Shown: in pieces, positions 21,339-31,942 of the stretch
Layout of the letters: each line of letters opens with the position of its first letter
Numbering within the stretch: the first letter of the stretch is position 1
DNA from: Parachlorella kessleri
Taxonomy: Eukaryota; Chlorophyta; Trebouxiophyceae; Chlorellales; Chlorellaceae
Reading direction: 5' to 3'
NCBI GenBank assembly: GCA_001598975.1
Contig: BBXU01001365.1
Span: 1-50,171, forward strand
DNA length: 50,171 nt
Notes under the pieces: generated by a model
The model's database searches: none
Told to the model about the DNA's origin: nothing
What the model saw: only the letters and a program-made list of their open reading frames with translations
Translations under genes and position numbers: made by a program

Positions 21339-24300
21339 TTACGTTCTCACAGCCACCACTGGGGCCCCAACCACAGCCGGGTAAAAGTGCAAGCCCCGCT
21401 TGAGCGCCTCTGGGTCTCCAAACACCTCCACACCAGCCGGCAGGCTGCCACCGTCTGCCTCCAGCTCCGCCCGGTGCTCCCGACCCAAGATGTGCACGCT
21501 CAGCTTGCGCCGGGTGGCGGAGCGGGGCCGCAGGTACTTGCTGTAGAAGTCCTGCACAACCAGGCTTGGTGCTTGCACCTAAGTCGCACAGGCGCTGCAC
21601 CCTGGCTGATCACTTCCAGCTGGCACGTCTGCTTGTGTCAAGAGGCAGAGAAAGGGTAAGTAAGCGATTCCTCGCTCCAAAGCCTTCTGGCCCCTGTCAG
21701 GGAGGCCTAACGACGCTGGCCTGTGGGCACACCATGCCTCTCAAGCCCCACAAAGCAGCAGCCCCTCTGCTGTCCTCAACAGCCCTTGCTCCCAAGCACC
21801 CACCCTCCTGACAACAATGTCCAGGCCCAGCCCCCTCACACCTGCACTTGCGCCAGGGTCACCAGCCGCAGATGTGCCACCTCGTCGCGCCGTGCGCCAA
21901 AGTTGTAGCGGCGGGAGGCGATGCAGGCCCAGTGGCGGTCGCTTTCCTCCACCAGATTGCGGTCCTGCGGAAGGGAGGGGCACACGCGCGAGAGGCTGGG
22001 CGCGGCAGGTGTATGCGCAGTTCAGCTAGTCAGTCGTCCCCAGCGCTGGGCATGCAGGTGGGTAGGTGGCACGCTGGTGGTGGCTGGCTCTCGTGCAGTG
22101 CAGGGTAGCGCGACGACAGGGCAAGTGTGCCTTCCTGCCGCGCTGCACTGTGGTGCGGCCGCCTGTCAAGGATGAGGGGAGGCGGGCAAGGGTGGGCAAC
22201 AGCAGGTGTGCCGCAACGGAAGGAGTGGCGTTGAGCAACTGTCCAGGCAGTTCACCTTCATGAGCTTGGTGGACAGCAGGGCGGCTCGGTTCTTCTCAAA
22301 CTCCTCCTCGGCCATGCTGCCCAGGCGCTCCGCAAAGCCCTCCAAAAAGGCCTCGATGCGGCTGTCCAGGTAGGCGGGGCCATGCACGCCTGCAGACAGG
22401 CGGCCAGCCACACGGTCCTGCCCTGCTGCCGGCCCCACCCCTCTCATACACGACAGGTGCGTGGGGGTGTGACGACCCAAGCTGGCTCCTATCGTAGGCA
22501 CGTGACATCAGGCTATAGAAGGCATGCCTGGGACTGCCGAACGGCGCAGAGAGCCTGCTCGAGCAGTAGGCGCCAGCAAGGCATGTCCGAACATTGCTGG
22601 GGCACTTGGGAAGCAGGCCCGCAGGCGCCATCACCCCAAGCACCCTGCACCCCCCCGCCTTTCCCGAGGCTCTGAACAGCCACCTGTCCATTCACCTGAC
22701 ATGATGACCACACAGAAGCCCAGGATGCCGTGCGTGAGGCGCATGCCGCTGTGCACCGTATATCCCAGCTGCTCCTGGGTCCTTAGAACATTGAAGAGCG
22801 GTTCACACAGGATCTGCAGGCATGACAGAGAAGGATGTTAGGACAGTGCAATGCTGTGGGTGCCAGGCCATGATGCTACATGCCAACGGCGTCAATCACC
22901 AACTACGTGCTGGCCTAGCAGCTTCTACCTGCTATCTCAACATTGGTCGCTAATCAAGACACCTACAGCTAGACTTCCCAGACGCAAATGGCTGCACCGC
23001 TACCCAGGCAACCGATAAGGCAAAAATGGCGGCCTGCCAACATGAGCAAGGCAAGCACCTGGCCAAGCAATACTGGAGCCTGCTCAAGACAACAGTAGCA
23101 CGCCGCCACACCAGCCGCCTCATCAGCCCCACCACGGCAGCAGTGACCGTCCTCCCGGCGCCCCCACCCCAACCACCACCAGTGGCGGCCGGCTCCGCAT
23201 GGGGCCCCTACCTGGTCCAGTAGGTCCACCAGCGCCCTGTCGGCATCGGTGTCGGAGCAGCACTGGAAGTAGGCCTCCACCACACTGTTCTCCTCCTCGC
23301 CATTCTTGGACAGCGCCCTGCAGCAGGCCCAGGCGGGCGGCAGTGACGCAGGGAGGGCCAGCGCCTTGCACAGCTGGCGGCCCGTTACAAGGGCTATCTC
23401 TTATACCTGCTTCACACCGCTGTAACCTTGCATGGCGACGCAGAGCCACAAGGCTGCAGCGCAAGCTGCCCCTGCCAGCTCGCCCCGCATGACAACGGGT
23501 CGGACGCCCTTTAGAACCTGCGCCTAGCCAGCCCTTGTCTGTACGGCCATCGCCGCACCCTTGCGCCCCACCAACACCATCTGGACTACACCTTCCCCGA
23601 TGCAGCCCTGCCACGAATCAACATGTGACTCCCAGGCTCATTCCGCAGGGATTGAAGGCGCACTCCAGTGCCCTCGCCTGTGCAGCAGCCCGCACGGCCT
23701 CGGCAGCTGCACACAGCGGTCCACCGGCCGCGCATCAGCCGCCAGCAGCCCCCCCGCCGCCACCCTCTCCCCGCCGCCTCCATCCCCGCTGCCGTTGCCA
23801 GCGGCTGCTGCCCCTGCTAGGAGCGCTGCGCGCACTGCCCTGCCCAGCGTGACGGCGTCCCCCTGGCGGATGTTGCCGTGGAGGAACGCCTCCAGGTGCA
23901 GGCTGGACAGCAAGGCGGGCAGGTAGCGCCGCACGTCCTCGCGGCCGAGACCCTCCAGCTCCTGCGGCAGCCATGGGTGTAATCCCTGGTTGGGCCTCCA
24001 GCTCCTGCATCCCTGTATTTCTGATGAACTAGCTGACTGGCCAAGGTCTAGAAGGGGCCAAAGCGAGCTGCCCGAGTGCCTCAAGGGTGCCTTCAGGGGT
24101 TAACGACAGCAACCGCTGCTCCCTGCTGCCTGTTCCCCCAGGTTCCCCCATGGCTTCCTGGCTGAGCTGAACCCAGGGGGCCAGAGCATTTGACAACATC
24201 ATCCCTGGCCACCTCAGAGAAATCAGCATCCGGGATGTGAATGGAAGTGCGTCGTGCCAAGCCTGCCTTGGTGCCAACACATCACCCCCAGGGCCTGTGA

Positions 24301-27300
24301 GATCAGCTGGACCAGGCTATGCCGCTCTCTGCCCCAGTCACCCGCCTGCAGCACCGGCTCCACCGCCCAGAAGACGTCCTTGAGAGTCATCAGCCGCAGG
24401 TAGGAAGCATGCTTGAGCCCCTTCATGTTGGCGTTGTGGTACTGCATCACCAAGTGCAGGGGCTGCCGGTTGGTTGGCGGGAGCTCTGGGGTAGGTGGGG
24501 TCCCCAGGCTGGCGGACGCTGTGTCTGTGGGGTAAGAAGCATGCCGAGGACCACAATTGTGCCTGACTTCAAGCAGTAGCCACTGTCCAAGCCGCGGGTG
24601 CTCCCCCCCCCACCCCCCAGCGATGCACCAGCTGGATGTTCGCAGCCTCCAACCTGCATGCTGCCAAGCTCCATACACTGTAGGACAAAGCACGCTCCAT
24701 GCAGCCGCGCGCAGCCACCCACCCACCCACCTGGCGCACAAGAGCCTCCCTGACCCGCTGGAAGGAGTCCTCATCAGGCCTCAGCCCCGCCAGGGTCTGG
24801 AAGATGTACTCACACAGCAGCGGCAGCTTGTGGCTGAACCCGTCCACCTTCACATCTAGCCCTGCAGGGGATGGGGGGGCACACAGGCCGGCTGGTTGGC
24901 CGTCAAGGGCCTGGCACCCCCCGTGGCCCTGCCTAGCTGCTACCGCAGTGTGGAGCGGAGACACGCATGAACAAGGCAAGCCCCTGGCATCTTCCCTTGT
25001 CTGCTGGTCTTGTGACATGATAACGCACTCATCCATGGTGCAATGCATGCCCCCCATCCCCAACCCTGCCCTGCCCCGTGCCTGTCTCTGATACAGCCTT
25101 CAGATGCGGCCCTTGGCTCGTGATTTGGGGCCCCTCTCCAGGGCGCACACACCTTGGCTACCCTCGAACCAGGTGTTGTAGTGCAGCCCCGCCACGTCAG
25201 CCAGGTAGGCCGTCTCGCACAGCGCGTCCTCCAGCAGCTTCAGCGTCAGGTGCGCCAGCGCTGCGCTGCGCGCGCTGTCGTAGGTCAGCGGGGAGGCCAG
25301 GCGCCAGTAGGTGTTGGTGCGCGGCAGGCGGAAGGTGGCGTCCAGCTTGTGCCACAGCCTGCCCCGGGGCCACGCAAGCAGATGCCAACTTGTGCGCGTT
25401 GGAGTTAGTTCAGCAAGCAGTGACTGGCATGGACAGGAGCCGACGGCCTTAACACAAGCTTGCCTGCGCTCGCGGAAGAGGTCTGGCTGTTTGGGAAGCC
25501 ACTGTGCATGCAAGACACACAGGTAGGCACCGGCGCGGACCGGGAAGCGGTCGCAGCACTGCCCCAGGAAGACAGGAGTGCCAGGTTGGTTGAAGGGGAG
25601 TGGGGTGCCTGGCACAATGATGGCAGCTGCCGCACCTTGGGGGCAATGTGAAAAAAGTGCAGCCCACAGCGCTATCCCAGCCGGCCAGCCAAGCACTTGG
25701 TGCCCATACTACGCCAGCCAGCCTGCACAGCCAGCCAGCCAGCCCAGCCCCTTGCTGCCTCATGCCCACCTCAAGCCCGGCTCATCCACCACCAAGGCCG
25801 GCGGGGTGGGGAAGACCGCCGCGTCGCTGAGGGATAGCGCCTCCACCCCAGCAGCCGGGGAGTCCTCCGCTGCGGGCGCAGCATGCCCGTTAGCTTTGCC
25901 AATGGACAGCTGCGCCTTGCTGGCAGCGCTGGTAGCAGCATCAGCACCAGGTTCGGCTTCGCTGACGAGGGCGAAGTCTGTGGGTAGGTAAGAGTTCTGA
26001 GGCGGCAGCGAGAGGTCCGGGGAGGGGGTGGCAGATTCCCAGCTGCATAGCGCAGCAGGGGCTGGCGGGCGGATGGGTGAGGTAAGAAGAAAGGCAGGTA
26101 GAGGCACGCAGGCAGGGTTAGAAGACCCGCCACGCACAAGTGGAGGCTGACAAATCATACAGACCATCTCAGCCAACAGGTTGGCGTAGCAGTGCCCCCA
26201 AGGACAGCTGGCAGGCAGCCTGTAACGCTCTAACATGAACATGCATGGCAACCAGCAGCAGGCTGCCACGGCCAAGTCCTGGAAACCGGCTTGACTAATA
26301 TACCATAAGCGGTCTTCAGAGCGTTAAGAGAACAGAAAGGCTGTGAAGGTGTGGAGTTAAGCGTCGCCTACCTCTGCAGCAGGTCCTCGGGCAGCTGCAC
26401 CTCCGTATAGGGGATGCCGAACCAGGGCTCGGTGTCCCGCCGGCACCCAGCAGGCACCGCCGCCGCCACCGCGTCGGCGCAGCGCTCAAAAGCGCTGGTT
26501 TGTAGGTCCAGTCGCACGGCGGCGGGAGTCATCATCCCCAACAGCTTGCTGATCTGCAGTGGCATGGTGAGCGGGACGTGACGAGACACATCCGCCCGTT
26601 CAAGGAGGGGAGTGAGGGTCATGCGGCGGGGGTAGTGCGACTGCAGGCAAGCACGGGCAGTCAGCAAAGCGCCGGCAAGCACAGCTCGCTGAGCTGCCAT
26701 TCGCTGCAGCCCCAAGCCCTGGGGCCCCCCAAAACAAGCCGTTGCTCAGGAGACAGTGGTACTTGCTGCCTCCCCGCCTCAATTGGCGGGCCCTTCGTGC
26801 CATGCCCGCCATCTGCACCACTGTACAGCAAAACATCATCGGACCCCGCGCCAACTGCCATGGGACCTCCATCCGGAGGGAGCATTGGTGACTAACCCCG
26901 ACTCACCAGCGCCGGGTCAAACTCCTGGTGCAGGTAGGGCCCCAGCAGAACGTGGTGGGGCGGGTAAATGTGCAGGTCCGTGGCCAGCTGGGTTACGTAA
27001 TCCGACGCGTCCTCCTCCTCCTGAAACCTGCCGGCAGGCGGGGCCCGGAGCGGACACATGGGGTCAGTGCCAGGGTGGAGCCCAAGAGGCCGCTGGTTTT
27101 GGCACAAGCGCATGGGGGCAGTGGCACAGAGGAGGAGGGGGGGGCAATGCGGCACTATACTGACAGGTAGGGGTGCTGATGTGGCCGTGGCGGGCCAGGC
27201 ATGGCACAGACTGGCACGGCCAGCCCAGCCAAGCCCAGCGGCCTAAAGCGATGTCACTGAAGCCATTTGCTTATGACTGTGTGAGCTTGTAAAAAGGCAG

Positions 27301-30300
27301 CAAGCGGCGCGGCAGACATAGCTCAGCCCGCAAAGCCATATTGCTATACCGTGCACAAAACCCAGGTGCTGAGTGCCGTGCGCAAGGAAGCGGGGCAGCC
27401 CCGTGCAGCTGAGCTGCACCGCAAGCATTCTCCAACTCAGCATGGATATCGAAAGCACTGACTGACTGACTGACTTGAACTTCATGCCGGCGATGGTGGC
27501 CATCTCGCGGTACGCCCACTCCTGGGGCCCAGCGTGGCGCAGCATGCTCAGGTACTCAAACATCAGACGGATGCACCCCAGGCCGCAGCCTGCACAAAGG
27601 TGGACAGCAGAGCACAGACGTTTGCTGGTTAAGCCGACGCAATAAAGCCTGGGGACACTTAAATCGCGACTACAAAAGTGTCCAACTTTGAGCTAGTGCC
27701 ACGCATGCTCTGCTGTCTGAACCACACAGGTTAGCATGAGCGTGTTAGTTCCGGACACACCACTGCGAGCACGCCATAACCTTGCCATCTCCTCAAAAAC
27801 CCACTGGCCCCTACCCTTTACACAGTTCAAAGCGGCCCGGCAAACACCTAGACCTGTGATACGATTGCAGACAGAACTGCAGGCGCTAGCCTATCTGTCG
27901 CGCCCACACCACATTTCTTTCCTGCCTCGAGCAAGCCACCATTTGCGCCTCGCAAATCCCACCAACAAAGCAAGCCCTACCCACCCTACCCTACCCTGCC
28001 CACCTACCGACTCATCCTATCCACCTAACCACCCATCCACCTACCTAGCTCACGTCTACTCACGGTGTTCACCCACCCCACCCACCCACCCACCCACCCA
28101 CCTACCTACTTACCGTACCCCTCCACCCACCCACCCACCCACCTAGCCCCTCGCTGAGCCCTGCCTCCGTGAGCGTGATGGTGATGGTGAACAGCCAGGC
28201 CACAGTGGACTGGTCAGACACCCCCCCACACAGCTCGGTGGCCCAGCCGCGCGCCTTGAGCGCTGACAGGAGGGAGCCCGCCCCCTCATGGCCCACCAGG
28301 TGGGAGATGTAGTCGTCAGCCTTCTTGCTGCGGCAGAGAATGTCTTCCAGTGATCCTTTGGTCCGAGGGTGTGTGCATCTGGGGCCACAGGCCAGGGTGA
28401 CTGCCACGCACCGGCAGGTTCGAAACAGTTAGGCAAGTTGCCACAGCTCACACAACACCCTTTGCAGGACAGACCTACTACATCACATGCCTACCAACCT
28501 CACCAGCGGCGCCCAGTCACATGGCAGTCTACCTGACATCAGCAGCCTGCCTACTACCTACCCAAGGCCTGCCCACTACCTACCGAACGATGAGCCCCCA
28601 CTTTCCCCCCACCCACCCACCCACCCACCCGTAGAGCTTGTTGAGGCAGGGCAGCTGGAAGGTTGCCTGCAGCTTGTGCTCCTCACGCACAGCGGGCAGG
28701 ATGAACAGCCGCCCGCCCTGCAGTGCAGGGCCACGCACGCACACATGCATGGATGGCGTCTCTCCGCGCCCACCCCACCCAGCAGGCAGGCCAGGCAGGC
28801 AGGCAGGGCCGCCAGGGAGAGATAGCCAGTCAGCCACACAGCTACGACACACACAGTGATGGGAGGCTGCCACCAGCAAGCCCACGTGTAGCCCTCGGCA
28901 CTCCCCTCCCCATTTGCTTGTCAGCAACTGACCTCTTGAGGTTCATACGACGGCCAGACGCTGGGGGACGGAGTGATGCCCACTCCATCACCTTCTCCTC
29001 CCTGTCACAGGCTGAATGCAAGGGAATCCACTCACCTCAAAAGGGAAACCGGCACCCTGAAAATCTGGGGCGGGGCCCTTGCCCGCCGGCACTCCGCTGA
29101 ACAGCTCCTCCGCCCACCCCTGCAGCGTGTCCAGGGGCTCCCCCCCAAGAATGACCAGCCTCATGCGCTCAGCGCTATACTGGGCCCTGCACAACGCGGC
29201 CGCAGCACACAAGACCACCAAGCTTTCACGGCCAAGCAGGAGTCCGCCGCGCCTGCCACGGCCGGCGTCCTTACCATAGGAGGCTCGCAGGCAAGAGTGG
29301 CTGGAGCAGGACAAAATGCTGCAGAGCTGCTGTGGCTGCATCAGCCGCGGCCAGCTAACTCTCACACTCCCCACTCTCACAGCCGCTGAGCAGTGCTTCC
29401 AACAACCATCCATCACCAACTGGCCCACATCGTACCAACAGCAGACAGCCAACTGCCGGCAGCCGCCTCGCCGGCGATCACGAGGCCTCTCCCCTCTCAC
29501 TCACTTGTAATAATCCAGCAGCCGGTCCCTCACGTCCAGGCCCCGCGCTGTGGGGTCCTCAATCAGGCTCTTCTTGTTGCCCCAGCTGAACTTGCGGAAG
29601 GGGTGGCCTTCCCTCGAGGTGTGAAACTGCAGCTGCTGGAGCCGGCAGCCGTCGCTCTGCAGCACGCCTGCGGGGCAGGGAGGAGGGGTGCGGGGTAAGG
29701 GGGGAGGGGGCGGGGGCAAGTGTGTGCTGTGATGTCCAGGAGAGAGTCAAGTGCCAGTGCCAGCCGGCCTACCAATGGGCAGTGCTCCTCCCTTCAAACT
29801 TTGGGGCACAAGCGCTCCCCTCCATGTAGCCAGTCCTACCGGCTGCAGGTTACAAAGTGGCCCAGCTTGAGCATTTCCCTAAGACGACCCAGAAGCCAAG
29901 CCAGGACGAATACAGTTACTCAGCACAGGGTGCTTTACACTCACTCCGCCCACGCCATCCTCGTTTACCCCCTGCAGCCCCTACACGCCTGCTGGTCCCA
30001 GCCTGCCTCTGGCAGCCAGCAAAACAAGCATAACCAAAACCCAGGTCAGCGCAAGCAGGCCACGGAACCCAACAAATCGGCCGCCCAGGCCAGTCAGCCC
30101 CTGACCCGGCTCACTGGGGGCAATCCCCTCCCACCCACCCTGCTCAGCCCAACCAGCTAATATGCACCATATCGCTCACCCCAGCCCAGCTTCGCCTTCA
30201 CACGAGCAGGCCGGCTCCCCACCCACCCACCCACCCACCCACCCACCCACCCGTGAACTCGTTGTTGACGGCCTCCACCTCCCGCTCCATGGCGCCCTGC

Positions 30301-31687
30301 TTCACCAGCGGGCAGCTGAAGAACTGCGCAAACCGCTCCAGCGCCCCGCGCAGCGACTCGGGGCTCACGTCAAAGTAGTACGTGGTCGCCTCCTGGGGGT
30401 GTGCAGGGCCAAGCAGGGTTACGTCTCATGTGCGCGGAGGCCTGCCTGCTGCGTGGGGCTTTGTTGGGGCCCAGCAAGGGGTAGGAGAGCGTACCCAGGC
30501 AAGGCTGGACAGGCACAGCAAGGCTAGCACCACGTCTGCCCCGAGGGTCAAGCTATCCCCCCGGGGCCTCTCCTAGGTCATGTCCCACCTAGCTACCACC
30601 AAAAGCATGGCGCTTCCAGTGCTCTCCACGTGGCGCTGTTGACCCCCCGTGGCTCCTGCCTGCAACCCCACTGCCACGGGGTTATGCCACCGCGCGTAAT
30701 TCTGGCCCAATCAGTCCCACAGTGGCAGCCTAACGCAACACTGGCCCTACTGGCCATGCAGACAGTGCTCACCGCCTCTGTCATGGCATTGGAACTGCCC
30801 CCATGGGCAGTCAAGAAGGCGTCGTACTCATTCTCGTCGGGGAACTTCTCGCTGCCCATAAACAGCATGTGCTCCAGGTAGTGGCTGAGGCCCTGCAAAC
30901 GTTGAAAAAACTGTGCACATGTGAAAGCGTGCACGCACGTCAGAGTGAGGCACTCAGCAAAGTCAGCAGTAGCACATAAGAGGCACACCCTGGCCACAAC
31001 ATGGCCCTCCCACCACAACTCGCAGGCATGATAGGAAACTACTTATACTAAAGGCAGTACCTACGCATGCTTTCTCATGTAATTCTTCTCTGGTCGACTG
31101 TGTGGCTGCCTGTAATTCCGCTTTCAGTAGCAGGCCGGCAGCTGAGGAAGGTGCCCAGTCGCCCACCTGTATGTCCCACGGATCTGACAGGCTACCCACT
31201 CCCACTGACAGCGCGGCTGCGGCCTTTTTGACGGGCTTGGCGGGGTGTTCAGGGTGCTTGGACCCATGATGGTGAACATGCTGGTGCTCCTCCTCCGACT
31301 CACTGCCCTCCTCACTCTGCAGGATATGGACGTTGCCCCATTTGCCTCGTGCCAACTTGTACAACCCTTTCTTTCCAGGCTAGCCACACCTGTTACGCAC
31401 TGCACAGCACAGCAAAGACCTGGCCAGTGTCTCAAGGAGGCTTCAGCTGAAGGCTCGATGCTTCAACACACCTCCTCGCTCCCCTCCGGATCATCAGACA
31501 CCAGGCTGTCCAAGTCATCATCACTTCGGTCATGCTTGGCGTCTACGCTGCCATCGCCTTCCACCTCTGGTGTAGGAGCGGAAGTGGCCTCAGGGTCGTG
31601 TATCAGCAGCACATTTATGCCATTGGCTAGCTGTAGGCTGCGATACTGGCGTGCATCGCTGGGGCTCTGCTCGATAACTACCGTCAT
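21339..31687 (-). CDS. Nardilysin-like M16 zinc metalloprotease
   Basis: Insulysin/nardilysin-family peptidase that cleaves peptides inside a closed chamber, in nardilysin before or between basic residues. Twenty-two exons join in phase to 1122 residues: 31472-31687, 31167-31316, 30773-30892, 30251-30392, 29505-29667, 29036-29186, 28933-29001, 28629-28717, 28143-28327, 27475-27589, 26907-27027, 26372-26553, 25770-26042, 25153-25358, 24731-24861, 24346-24441, 23696-23961, 23212-23317, 22696-22813, 22256-22389, 21842-21964, 21339-21551. The inverted zinc motif HYLEH is at 126-130 and the third ligand Glu207 lies in VNNEF. Downstream landmarks are [36 protein letters not shown] and the C-terminal SVHILGREH. 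Acidic and His-rich stretches (about residues 40-95) sit where nardilysins carry their acidic domain. The ATG at 31687 was chosen; the longer frame starts with GTG. Confidence 0.9.
28122..28142 (-). repeat. (GGGT)n tract directly on a splice donor
   Basis: On the coding strand this tract is GTGGGTGGGTGGG and onward, starting with the GT of the donor after nardilysin exon 9. A second CCCA-rich block on the plus strand lies further into the same intron (about 28071-28101). Confidence 0.85.
28605..28628 (-). repeat. (GGGT)n tract directly on a splice donor
   Basis: Same arrangement after nardilysin exon 8: the donor GT is the first unit of a GGGT array that ends in a G run. Confidence 0.85.
30217..30250 (-). 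repeat. (GGGT)n tract directly on a splice donor
   Basis: Same arrangement after nardilysin exon 4. This is the longest of the donor-linked arrays, about eight units, with enough G triplets to form a G-quadruplex in the nascent RNA. Confidence 0.85.
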
Positions 31688-31942
31688 TCTGTTCAAGGCA
31701 ATGGCATGCCCATGGAGGCTTGGTTCGCTTATTTCTCCGTCTGCCCCCAGCAGGGCCACAGCAGGGCCACCCCCGCCGGCGCAACTCGGGCAGCCGGCTG
31801 CAGCCCAGAAGGGGCCACCAAATCTGTCCCAAGGAACTAAATAGGGTCTTCAAGATATCGCTGCCTCGCCCTATTTCTGGTTGGTCAAGCCATCGGGGGC
31901 CTGGCACCCGACAGTCAGGGCGCTTACCACGACCAGAAACTA
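31688..31942. promoter_or_regulatory. Bidirectional promoter region, nardilysin / PF16
   Basis: Only 255 bp separate the two start codons of these divergent genes, so they probably share a nucleosome-free promoter. The GTG-initiated extension of the nardilysin frame runs 72 bases into it. No TATA box is obvious. Confidence 0.5.

Noticed and set aside
27736..28146. Open frame rich in Pro/His/Thr
   Set aside because: Produced by CCCA repeats in an intron on the opposite strand from the gene; no protein-like features.
28417..28424. GGTTCGAA, resembling a tRNA B box
   Set aside because: No T-stem pairing, A box, anticodon arm or acceptor stem could be placed around it; it lies in a nardilysin intron.
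31688..31759. N-terminal extension of the nardilysin frame by 24 codons
   Set aside because: Its first codon is GTG, not ATG. Homology to plant nardilysins begins at the ATG at 31687.
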